Shown here: positions 51,650 to 59,552 of the stretch, piece by piece
Layout of the letters: each line of letters starts with the position of its first letter
Numbering within the stretch: position 1 is the first letter of the stretch
Origin: Prauserella_A sp040645195
GTDB taxonomy: Bacteria; Actinomycetota; Actinomycetes; Mycobacteriales; Pseudonocardiaceae
DNA length: 64,000 bases
Assembly: GCF_040645195.1 (NCBI RefSeq)
Contig: NZ_JBEYXW010000014.1
Span: 98,659 to 162,658 of the forward strand
Direction of reading: 5' to 3'
Notes under the pieces: model-generated
The model's input: the letters and a program-made list of their open reading frames with translations, nothing else
What the model was told of the DNA's origin: nothing
The model's database searches: none
Made by a program: the position numbers and the translations under genes

Positions 51650-52741
51650 TCACTCCCTCCCCAGCTCCAGCAGCCGGCGGGCGATGATGTTCCGCTGGAT
51701 CTCGGCGGTGCCGCCGTAGATGGTCGCCGCCCAGGAGTACAGATACTCCTGCCGCCACGGCGACTCGGTCAGCTCCACCACCCCGGGAAGCAGGTCACGG
51801 GCGGTGTCGAACAGCTGCTGTTCCGCGGTTGCCAGCAGCACCTTGTCGACCGAGGTCTCCGGGCCGAGCTGACCGTCGGCGGCCAGCCGCTGCTGCGTCG
51901 CGTGTGACCGGCAGCGGATGGTGTGCAGTGCGAGGTAGGACGCGCCCAGCGCGGCGTCGTCCGCGACGGTGGCCTCGGCGAGCAGCCGGTCCAGCCGTGT
52001 GTAGAGATGGGCGATCCGGTGCCAGAAGCACGTCGAGCGCTCGTGGGGGAGCAGGTCCATCGCGACCTGCCAGCCGTCACCGGGACGGCCGAGGATCCGG
52101 TCGCCGGGCACCACCACGTCGTCGAAGAACACCTCGCAGAACTCGTCGCGGCCGTGGATGGCACGCAACGGCCGCACGGTGATGCCGGGGGTGTCCATGT
52201 CCACGAAGAACGCGGTGATGCCGGCGTGGCCCGGCCCGGTGCGGGCGAGCAGCACACAGCGTGCGGCGAACTGCGCCAAACTGGTCCAGACCTTCTGGCC
52301 GGTGACGACCCAGTCGTCGCCGTCGCGCACCGCGCGGGTGGCCAGCGACGCGAGGTCGCTGCCGGAACCGGGTTCGGAGAATCCCTGGCACCACTGCTCG
52401 GTTCCGTTGAGCAGGCGGGGAACCATCTCCGCCGCCAGCGCGGGCGGAGCGTAGGAGATCATCGCCGGGGCGAGCACCTCGACCATGGAGTAGCCGCCGG
52501 GGTCGGCCAGCTCGCGGCTGGTGACCTCTTCGCCGAGCACGGCACGCAACACCGCGGGCCCGCCGAGCCCGCTCACCTCGGCAGGCCAGCCGTAGCGCAT
52601 CCAGCCCGCGTCGTAGAGGGTGCGGCGCACGCGCGCGAGCTGCGCGACCTCCTCCTTGAACGACTGCGCGCCGGAGCCGGGGGAGAGGTCGTGCTCGTCG
52701 AGCCACGTCCGCACTCCCGACCGAAAATCGGCTGTGTTCAT
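51650..52741 (-). CDS. Acyl-CoA dehydrogenase, large subunit of pair
   Basis: A 363-residue acyl-CoA dehydrogenase with QGFSEPGSGSDLAS, WVVTGQKVWTS and C-terminal YGGTAEIQRNII. It lacks the Glu-bearing GGxG motif, which its partner supplies. The ATG at 52741 is overlapped by the stop of the SnoaL-like gene. The longer frame upstream runs into that gene and is not used. Confidence 0.92.
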   Translation of the reverse strand: MNTADFRSGVRTWLDEHDLSPGSGAQSFKEEVAQLARVRRTLYDAGWMRYGWPAEVSGLGGPAVLRAVLGEEVTSRELADPGGYSMVEVLAPAMISYAPPALAAEMVPRLLNGTEQWCQGFSEPGSGSDLASLATRAVRDGDDWVVTGQKVWTSLAQFAARCVLLARTGPGHAGITAFFVDMDTPGITVRPLRAIHGRDEFCEVFFDDVVVPGDRILGRPGDGWQVAMDLLPHERSTCFWHRIAHLYTRLDRLLAEATVADDAALGASYLALHTIRCRSHATQQRLAADGQLGPETSVDKVLLATAEQQLFDTARDLLPGVVELTESPWRQEYLYSWAATIYGGTAEIQRNIIARRLLELGRE

Positions 52742-53151
52742 GCGCCGGAGCGCCGGTACGCGTGAGGGCGTCCCGAATCGTGTGCCCCGCTGCGCCGGAT
52801 GAACGTCATCGCCCTCGTGTGCAGCCGCCAGCCGTCCTCGGTGCGGACGTAGGTGTCGTTGTAGTACCCGATCCGCATGTCGTGTGTGGCGTGGTCTACG
52901 AAGCACAGCGGCTGGGTGCCGGTCGCGGTGTCGCCGGAGCGCTCGATGAGCGGCGTGCCGGTGAGGAACAGCCCCCTGGGCGCGGCATCGACCAGCGCGG
53001 GGAACTCGTCGAGGTGGTAGGTGTCGCCGAACGCGCTGTAGGTGCCGTCGGGCGTGAACACCGACAGCAGCCCGTCGATGTCGCCCTGGGTGATGGTCAT
53101 GGCGTACTTGGCGAGCAGCTGCTGGATCTCCACCAGATCGTCAGTAGACAT
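52738..53151 (-). CDS. SnoaL/NTF2-like protein
   Basis: A 137-residue SnoaL_4/NTF2-like protein (LLAKYAMTITQGDIDGLLSVFTPDGTY, YVRTEDGWRLHTRAM). Such proteins are cyclases, isomerases or dehydratases, or small subunits of Rieske dioxygenases. Here it lies between a CMD gene and an acyl-CoA dehydrogenase pair, so an isomerase or dehydratase role is more likely than a Rieske beta subunit. Substrate unknown. Confidence 0.85.
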   Translation of the reverse strand: MSTDDLVEIQQLLAKYAMTITQGDIDGLLSVFTPDGTYSAFGDTYHLDEFPALVDAAPRGLFLTGTPLIERSGDTATGTQPLCFVDHATHDMRIGYYNDTYVRTEDGWRLHTRAMTFIRRSGAHDSGRPHAYRRSGA

Positions 53152-53167
53152 AGGTCTTTCCGTCCCG

Positions 53168-53701
53168 CTAGTGACTGTCGTCCTCGGGCTCGATGCCGAA
53201 GGTGTTGAAGGCCATGGCCATCAGGCAGTAGCCGCCGATCGTGAAGATCAGGTCCATCCGCTGGCGTTCGTCGAGGTGACGGCCGAGGGCTGCCCACGTC
53301 TCGTCCGAGAGGTTGGAGTTCTCGTCGAGCTCGTCGACGGCCGTCAGAACCGCGGCGCCCAGCTCGTCGGTGGCTTTGCCGTGCCCGGCTGCCTCGATCT
53401 CGGCCTCGGACAGGCCCAGCTCGGCGGCGTACTTCGCGTGGTGTGCCCACTCGTATGCGCAGCCGCGCCGCGTGGCCACGCGCAGGGTCGCGAGCTCACG
53501 CACGCGGGCCGGCAGTGTGGAATGCGCGAGTAGGTACGTGCTGAAGCGCAGGAACACCGTGGCCAGGTCGGGATGGCGTACGAGGGTGGACAACGCGAGG
53601 CCGGCGCCATCCGGATCCTGCCTGTTTCGCGGTACGAGCCCGGCCAGCGCGCCGCGCGCCCGGTCGTCCCATTCCTCGGCCGGTAGCGGTGGCAACCGCA
53701 T
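53168..53701 (-). CDS. Carboxymuconolactone decarboxylase/AhpD-fold protein
   Basis: A 177-residue CMD-family protein with ATRRGCAYEWAHHAKYAAELG, the Cys/His motif of the family. It is first in a minus-strand operon with the SnoaL-like gene and an acyl-CoA dehydrogenase pair. The ATG at 53701 follows AAGGGA. The operator at 53725 lies just upstream. It differs clearly from the shorter CMD at 8693. Confidence 0.87.
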   Translation of the reverse strand: MRLPPLPAEEWDDRARGALAGLVPRNRQDPDGAGLALSTLVRHPDLATVFLRFSTYLLAHSTLPARVRELATLRVATRRGCAYEWAHHAKYAAELGLSEAEIEAAGHGKATDELGAAVLTAVDELDENSNLSDETWAALGRHLDERQRMDLIFTIGGYCLMAMAFNTFGIEPEDDSH

Positions 53702-53724
53702 CAGGTGTCCCTTCCATCTCCTGC

Positions 53725-53739
53725 GAGAATGACATTCTG
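53725..53739. promoter_or_regulatory. Island operator (GAGAAT-GAC-ATTCTG)
   Basis: 11 of 12 consensus matches, 24 bases before the CMD start. Confidence 0.68.
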
Positions 53740-53840
53740 ATATTCGACTTTCAGGTTTACCTGCTGGTCCATCGCGCGTCAACCAGCGGGCCCGACGGCA
53801 GCGGCGCTATTCAGTCATGTTCACCTCGCTAGCAGATTGA

Positions 53841-53868
53841 TTCTCCTGTGATGAGAAGATAGTTTTCA
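53841..53868. promoter_or_regulatory. Three-half-site operator of the 53.9-61.9 kb operon
   Basis: ATTCTC (53841-53846), 7 bases, GAGAAG (53854-53859), 3 bases, GTTTTC (53863-53868). Spacing is identical to 14339-14366 and 1645-1672. It lies 37 bases before the small 4-Cys gene. Confidence 0.6.
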
Positions 53869-53905
53869 TCAAGGAAGAGCGCCAGGTTCGAAGGGGACAT
53901 CGAGA

Positions 53906-54217
53906 ATGAGCTCACCAGCACCGACGCTGCGTCCCGGTGACCAACTCGCCAGCACCGCCTGCACCACCCGGGTGGTCGTCGTTCGCGCCCCCGCCGACGG
54001 TGCGCCGGTGATCAGTTGTGGCGGCACCCCGATGGTTCCCGCGAGTTCCGTACCGGCGGCGCCCGCCACGGGCACAGGCACCCTGCTCGGTAAGCGATAC
54101 GTGGACGCGAACGAGACGCTCGAACTGCTCTGCACCTCCTCCGGCGCCGGTGAGCTGAGCTGCGACGGCGTTCCGATGACCACCAAGGCCGCGAAGCCGC
54201 TGCCCGCCTCCGACTGA
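53906..54217 (+). CDS. Small 4-Cys protein with internal duplication
   Basis: A 103-residue soluble protein I cannot assign. It contains two related halves: one ending in ISCGGTPM (Cys19, Cys38) and one ending in LSCDGVPM (Cys76, Cys86). Four cysteines in two similar units suggest a metal or disulfide site, or a small scaffold. It is the first gene of the long operon, followed 37 bases later by an amidohydrolase gene. There is no signal peptide. Confidence 0.75.
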   Translation: MSSPAPTLRPGDQLASTACTTRVVVVRAPADGAPVISCGGTPMVPASSVPAAPATGTGTLLGKRYVDANETLELLCTSSGAGELSCDGVPMTTKAAKPLPASD

Positions 54218-54254
54218 ACAACGAACGTCCGTGCGCAGAGGAAAGGGAACCGTG

Positions 54255-55550
54255 ATGAACCGTGACGAGCTGATCCTGATCAGCGTCGATGACCACATCA
54301 TCGAGCCCCCGGACATGTTCGTGAACCATCTGCCCGCGCGGTACGCCAAGGACGCGCCGCAACTGGTCCACCGGGAGGACGGCACCGACGTCTGGAAGTT
54401 CCGCGACACAGTGATCCCCAACGCGGCACTCAACGCGGTCGCCGGGCGGCCCAAGGAGGAGTACGGCATGGAGCCGCAGGGGCTGGACGAGATCCGGCCC
54501 GGCTGCTACGACGTGCACGAGCGGGTCAAGGACATGAACGCGGGCGGGATCCTCGCGTCGATGAACTTCTCCTCCTTCCCCGGCTTCTCGGCGCGGCTGT
54601 TCGCCACGGAGGACAAGGACTTCTCGCTGGCGCTGGTGCGGGCGTACAACGACTGGACCATCGACGAGTGGTGCGCCGCGTATCCCGGCCGGTTCATCCC
54701 CATGGCGTTGCCGGCCATCTGGGACGCCGAGGCCTGTGCGGCGGAGGTCCGCCGGGTGGCCGAGAAGGGCTGCCACTCGCTGAGCTTCACCGAGAACCCG
54801 GCGGTTCTGGGCTACCCGAGCTTCCACAGCGACTACTGGGACCCGCTGTGGCGCGCGGTGTGCGACACGAACACGGTCCTGTCGATCCACATTGGATCCT
54901 CCGGCAGGCTCACCGTGCCTGCGGTCGACTCGCCGCCGGACGTGATGATCACGTTGCAGCCGATGAACATCGTGTCGGCCGCGGCCGACCTGTTGTGGTC
55001 GCGCGTCCTGAAGGACTTCCCCGGCATCAAGATCGCACTGTCGGAGGGCGGCACGGGCTGGATCCCCTACTTCCTCGAGCGGGTGGACCGGACCTTCGAG
55101 ATGCACGCCACCTGGACGCTGCAGGACTTCGGCGGGAAGCGGCCCAGCGAGGTGTTCCGCGAGCACTTCCTGACCTGCTTCATCAGTGACCCGCTCGGCG
55201 TGCGGCTGCGCCACGACATCGGCATCGGCAACATCTGCTGGGAGGCGGACTACCCGCACAGCGACTCGATGTGGCCCGGCGCGCCCGAGGAGCTCAGCGA
55301 CGTCCTCACTCGCTACGAGGTGCCCGACGCCGACATCAACAAGATGACCCACGAGAACGCCATGCGCTGGTACTCCTTCGACCCGTTCGCGCACATCCCG
55401 AAGGAGCAGGCCACGGTGGGCGCGCTGCGCAAGGTGGCGGAGGGCCACGACGTGTCCGTCCAGTCCCGCAGCCACCGGGTGATCGCACCGGAGGAGAAAC
55501 TCGAAGGCTACCGCCAGCGGGCACGCAGGGCCGTTGCCGCGGCCCAGTAG
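54255..55550 (+). CDS. Amidohydrolase (amidohydrolase_2 type)
   Basis: A 431-residue amidohydrolase with SVDDHIIEPPD at the N-terminus and a C-terminal Asp-rich metal region (ADYPHSDSMWPG). It is a paralogue of the truncated protein at 1-303. The ATG at 54255 follows AAAGGG. Members hydrolyse or decarboxylate cyclic and acid substrates; here it leads the operon that ends in thiolysis. Actual reaction unknown. Confidence 0.9.
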   Translation: MNRDELILISVDDHIIEPPDMFVNHLPARYAKDAPQLVHREDGTDVWKFRDTVIPNAALNAVAGRPKEEYGMEPQGLDEIRPGCYDVHERVKDMNAGGILASMNFSSFPGFSARLFATEDKDFSLALVRAYNDWTIDEWCAAYPGRFIPMALPAIWDAEACAAEVRRVAEKGCHSLSFTENPAVLGYPSFHSDYWDPLWRAVCDTNTVLSIHIGSSGRLTVPAVDSPPDVMITLQPMNIVSAAADLLWSRVLKDFPGIKIALSEGGTGWIPYFLERVDRTFEMHATWTLQDFGGKRPSEVFREHFLTCFISDPLGVRLRHDIGIGNICWEADYPHSDSMWPGAPEELSDVLTRYEVPDADINKMTHENAMRWYSFDPFAHIPKEQATVGALRKVAEGHDVSVQSRSHRVIAPEEKLEGYRQRARRAVAAAQ

Positions 55551-55573
55551 CGAGCAGGAAGGTACGTCCGCCA

Positions 55574-56740
55574 GTGGACTTCGAACTGACCGAGGATCAG
55601 CAGGTGATCCGGAAGGCGGTCGCCGACGTGGTGCGGCGGTTCGACGACCGGTACTGGATGGCGAAGGACCAGGCGCACGAGTTCCCCACGGAGTTCTACG
55701 AGGCCATCGCCGCGGGGGGCTGGCTGGGGATGACGATCCCCGAGCTCTACGGTGGCCACGGCCTCGGCATCACCGAGGCGACGCTGGTCCTCGAGGAGGT
55801 CGCCCGCTGCGGCGGCGGCATGAATGCCGCCAGCTCGATCCACATGTCCATCTTCGGGATGCATCCCGTCGTGGTGCACGGTTCCGAGGAGCTCAAACGC
55901 CGGACACTGTTCCGCATCGCCAGCGGCGACCTGCACGTCTGCTTCGGTGTCACCGAGCCAGGAGCAGGCCTGGACACCTCGCGCACCACCACGTTCGCGC
56001 GGCGCGAGGGCGACCACTACGTGGTGCACGGCCGCAAGGTGTGGATCTCGAAGGCGATGGAGTCGGAGAAGATCCTGCTGCTGACCCGCACCACGAAATA
56101 CGACGAGGTCGCCAAGAAGACCGACGGGATGACACTGTTCCTGACGGATCTGGATCGTGAGTACGTCGACATCCGGCCGATCCCCAAGATGGGCCGCAAC
56201 GCGGTCACGTCCAACGAGCTCTTCATCGACGGGCTGCGCATCCCGGCCGAGGACCGGGTCGGTGAGGAGGGCCAGGGGTTCCGGTACCTGCTGGACGGCC
56301 TGAACCCCGAGCGGATGCTCATCGCCGCCGAGGCGCTCGGCATCGGCAGGACGGCGCTGGACAAGGCGGTGAGCTACGGCAACGAGCGCGTGGTGTTCGG
56401 CAGGCCGATCGGCATGAACCAGGCCATCCAGTTCCCGCTCGCCGACTCGCTGGCCCGGTTGGACGCCGCCGAGCTGATGCTGCGCAAGGCCACGTGGTGC
56501 TACGACAACGGGCGGCCGTGCGGGCGCGAGGCGAACACGGCCAAGTACCTGTGCGCCGACGCCGGATTCACCGCCGCGGACCGGGCGCTGCAGACCCACG
56601 GCGGGATGGGCTACGCCGAGGAGTACAACGTCGCCCGCTACTTCCGGGAGGCGCGCCTGATGAAGATCGCACCGATCAGCCAGGAGATGGTCCTGAACTA
56701 CCTGGGCTCACACACTCTGGGACTGCCGAGGAGCTACTGA
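55574..56740 (+). CDS. Acyl-CoA dehydrogenase, homomeric type
   Basis: A 388-residue acyl-CoA dehydrogenase that carries both functions in one chain: FGVTEPGAGLDTS and THGGMGYAEEYNVARYFREAR with the catalytic Glu. The GTG at 55574 follows AGGAAGG. The usual GTSE motif near the C-terminus is replaced by PISQEM. It is followed by an SDR whose ATG overlaps its stop. Probably a separate step from the three heteromeric pairs. Confidence 0.93.
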   Translation: MDFELTEDQQVIRKAVADVVRRFDDRYWMAKDQAHEFPTEFYEAIAAGGWLGMTIPELYGGHGLGITEATLVLEEVARCGGGMNAASSIHMSIFGMHPVVVHGSEELKRRTLFRIASGDLHVCFGVTEPGAGLDTSRTTTFARREGDHYVVHGRKVWISKAMESEKILLLTRTTKYDEVAKKTDGMTLFLTDLDREYVDIRPIPKMGRNAVTSNELFIDGLRIPAEDRVGEEGQGFRYLLDGLNPERMLIAAEALGIGRTALDKAVSYGNERVVFGRPIGMNQAIQFPLADSLARLDAAELMLRKATWCYDNGRPCGREANTAKYLCADAGFTAADRALQTHGGMGYAEEYNVARYFREARLMKIAPISQEMVLNYLGSHTLGLPRSY

Positions 56741-57507
56741 TGGCCAACGGGAACGGCATGTTCGACCTGACCGGCCGGTCGGCGCTGGTCACCGGCGCCG
56801 CAGGGGGCATCGGCTCGGCCGTCGCGAAGGCGCTCGCCGCCGCCGGTGCGGCCGTGCTCGTCACCGACGTCGACGCCGGTGCCGCCGCGGTCGTCGCCGA
56901 GCGGATCTCCGCCGACGGCGGGAAGGCCGACAGCACCGCGCTGGACGTGACAGACCGCGCCGCGGCGGCGGAGGCGGCAGCCCGGGCGGCCGCGCTGTCG
57001 GACGGAAAGCTGCACATCCTCGTGAACAATGCCGGCATCACGGCGCCCGCGATGTTTCCCGACCTCGATGAGGAGTCGTTCCGGCGACTGATCGACATCC
57101 ATGTCCTCGGCACCGTCAACTGCTCTCAGGCGGCGCTGCCGCTGCTGCCGATCGACGGCACCGGGCGGATCATCAACGTCACGTCGTCGGCCGGGATCAC
57201 CGGCACGCTGGGCCAGGTCAACTACTCGGCCGCCAAGGCAGGCATCATCGGGATCACCAAGTCACTGGCACGCGAGCTGGCGCGCAGGAACATTCTGGTC
57301 AACGCACTGGCGCCGCTGGCGGCGACGCCGATGACGGAAATCATCCGCACCAACGAGAAGTTCGCGGCCCAGCTGCTCGCCCGCATCCCACTGCGGCGCT
57401 GGGCGGAGCCCGATGAGGTCGCCGGAGCCTTCGTCTTCCTCGCCTCGGACGCCGCGTCGTTCGTCACCGGCCAGGTGCTGCCGGTGGACGGCGGCATGGT
57501 GATGTGA
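56740..57507 (+). CDS. SDR family oxidoreductase (FabG-like)
   Basis: A 255-residue SDR: TGAAGGIGSAVA, NNAGI, VTSSAGITG with the active-site Ser, NYSAAKAG and GQVLPVDGGM. It is close to FabG-type 3-oxoacyl reductases. The ATG overlaps the stop of the acyl-CoA dehydrogenase (ATGA). In this operon it would act as a 3-hydroxyacyl-CoA dehydrogenase. Confidence 0.92.
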   Translation: MANGNGMFDLTGRSALVTGAAGGIGSAVAKALAAAGAAVLVTDVDAGAAAVVAERISADGGKADSTALDVTDRAAAAEAAARAAALSDGKLHILVNNAGITAPAMFPDLDEESFRRLIDIHVLGTVNCSQAALPLLPIDGTGRIINVTSSAGITGTLGQVNYSAAKAGIIGITKSLARELARRNILVNALAPLAATPMTEIIRTNEKFAAQLLARIPLRRWAEPDEVAGAFVFLASDAASFVTGQVLPVDGGMVM

Positions 57508-57513
57508 GCCGCA

Positions 57514-58740
57514 GTGTCCACAGTGTCTATTTCGGAGGGACCGCTGGCGGGGATCACGGTCGTCAGCCTGGAACAGGCGGTGTCCGCGCCCATGTGCAGC
57601 CGGACGCTGGGTGATCTCGGCGCGCGCGTCATCAAGGTCGAGCAGCCGCGCGGCGGCGATTTCGCCCGCCATTACGACAATGTCGTCAACGGTCTCGCCG
57701 CGCACTTCGTGTGGGTCAACCGGGGCAAGGAGTCTGTGACGCTCGATCTGAAGACGCCAGGCGGGATGGCCGTGCTGCACCAGCTGATCGACAGGGCCGA
57801 CGTGCTGGTGTCCAACCTGGCGCCGGGCACCACGGCCAAGCTCGGGATCGCGCCGGACGATGTGGTCGCAGGCCATCCCGATGTCGTGGTGGTGGAGATC
57901 GACGGCTACGGGCCGGGTGGTCCGCTGTCCCACAAACGTGCCTACGACCTGCTGGTGCAGGCGGAGTCGGGGGCGTGCGCGATCACCGGGCAACCAGGGT
58001 CGCCCGCCAAGCCCGGCCCGCCGATCGCGGACGTCTGCTCCGGGCTGTACTCGGCGCTGTCCGTGGTGGCCTTGCTCTACGAGCGGGAGGCGCGTCGTGG
58101 TCGCGGGGCGCGGCGCGGTGCGGCGGTCGCCGTGAGCCTGTTCGACACCATGACCGAGCTCATGGGCTACGCGCTGACGTTCACTCAGCACTCCGGCGCG
58201 GACCAGCAGCCGCGCGGCATGGGGTCACCGGCGGTGGCGCCGTACGGGGCCTACCGCACGGCCGACGCGCAGACCGTGGTGCTCGGCACGACCAATGACC
58301 GGGAGTGGCAACGGCTCGCGCGCGAGGTACTGGGGCGCCCCGAGCTGGCGGACGACGAGCGCTTCCGGACCAATGCGGGGCGCGTCGCCCACAGTGACCT
58401 GCTCGACGCGGAGATCGGCGCGTGGTGCGCGCGGCACGACCTCGCCGACGCGCAGGAGCGCGCGGACGCCGCGAAGATCGGCAACTCCCGGTTCAACCTG
58501 CCGAGCGAGGTCCTCACGCACCCGCATCTCGCCGCCCGTGACCGGTGGCGCAAGGCCGATACGCCGGCCGGCCCGGTGCCCGCGTTGCTGCCGCCGCCCG
58601 TCATCTCCGGCTACGAGCCGCCGATCGGGGCGATCCCCGCGCTGGGCGAGCACACCGACGCTGTGCTGGCTGAACTCGGGTACGGCGCGGCCGAGATCGC
58701 GCGGCTGCGTGAGCAGGGCGCCGTCGGGGGACCGGCGTGA
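57514..58740 (+). CDS. CaiB/BaiF (class III) CoA-transferase
   Basis: A 408-residue class III CoA-transferase with the N-terminal LAGITVVSLEQAVSAP, ARVIKVEQP and the catalytic Asp145 in AYDLLVQ. The GTG at 57514 has only a weak ribosome site 6 bases after the previous stop. It overlaps the enoyl-CoA hydratase gene (GTGA). Paralogous to the 373-1599 protein but clearly different. Confidence 0.92.
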   Translation: MSTVSISEGPLAGITVVSLEQAVSAPMCSRTLGDLGARVIKVEQPRGGDFARHYDNVVNGLAAHFVWVNRGKESVTLDLKTPGGMAVLHQLIDRADVLVSNLAPGTTAKLGIAPDDVVAGHPDVVVVEIDGYGPGGPLSHKRAYDLLVQAESGACAITGQPGSPAKPGPPIADVCSGLYSALSVVALLYEREARRGRGARRGAAVAVSLFDTMTELMGYALTFTQHSGADQQPRGMGSPAVAPYGAYRTADAQTVVLGTTNDREWQRLAREVLGRPELADDERFRTNAGRVAHSDLLDAEIGAWCARHDLADAQERADAAKIGNSRFNLPSEVLTHPHLAARDRWRKADTPAGPVPALLPPPVISGYEPPIGAIPALGEHTDAVLAELGYGAAEIARLREQGAVGGPA

Positions 58741-59552
58741 CTCCGCCTGTTCTGTTGACGAGCGACCGCGGGGGCGTGCGGACCCTGACCCTGAACCGGC
58801 CACACCGGAAGAACGCGATCAACCGCGAGCTGTGGGTGGCCCTGCGGGACGCGTTCGCCGCGGTCCGGGAGGACCACGATGTCCGGGTGGTCGTGCTCAC
58901 CGGGGCGGGCGGTGCGTTCTGCTCGGGCGCCGACATCTCCAGCGCCACCAATGATGTCCACCCTCTGGAGAGGATTCGCCCACTCAACGACGTCGCACTC
59001 CTGCTACACGAGGTGCCGGTACCCACGATCGCCAAGGTGACCGGGGTCGCGGTGGGCGCGGGGTGGAACCTCGCACTCGGCTGTGACCTCGTCGTCGCGA
59101 CACCGGAGTCGCGGTTCTCGCAGATCTTCGTCCGGCGCGGTCTCTCTCCCGACTGCGGCGGCACGTGGCTGCTGCCCAAGCTCGCTGGCCTGCAGCAGGC
59201 GAAGCGCCTGGCCCTCCTCGGCGACATGATCGACGCCGAGGAGGCCAGATCGCTCAACCTCGTGACCTGGGTGGTGCCCGGCGAGGAGATCGACACGTTC
59301 GTTGACGAGCTGGCCGACCGGCTGGTGGCTGGGCCGCCGGTCGCGCTGGCCCAGACCAAAGGTCTGCTCAACGAGGGCGCCGATCGCACGCTGCGCGACG
59401 CGCTGGCGAGCGAGGGCCGCGCACAGGCCACGAACTTCGCCACCGCGGACGCACCGGAGGCCTACGCGGCGTTCGGCGAGAAGCGAGCACCCCGGTTCTC
59501 GGGGCGATGGGCGGGCAGTTTTCAGTCCACTGTGGAGGTTTCCGATGCGTGA
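58737..59552 (+). CDS. Enoyl-CoA hydratase/isomerase, PaaG-like
   Basis: A 271-residue crotonase protein with AFCSGADIS and the region GLSPDCGGTW, where Asp stands at the position of the second catalytic Glu, as in PaaG-like isomerases. It may shift a double bond or hydrate an enoyl-CoA. The GTG overlaps the CaiB stop, and the thiolase gene begins inside its last 8 bases. Confidence 0.92.
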   Translation: MTPPVLLTSDRGGVRTLTLNRPHRKNAINRELWVALRDAFAAVREDHDVRVVVLTGAGGAFCSGADISSATNDVHPLERIRPLNDVALLLHEVPVPTIAKVTGVAVGAGWNLALGCDLVVATPESRFSQIFVRRGLSPDCGGTWLLPKLAGLQQAKRLALLGDMIDAEEARSLNLVTWVVPGEEIDTFVDELADRLVAGPPVALAQTKGLLNEGADRTLRDALASEGRAQATNFATADAPEAYAAFGEKRAPRFSGRWAGSFQSTVEVSDA

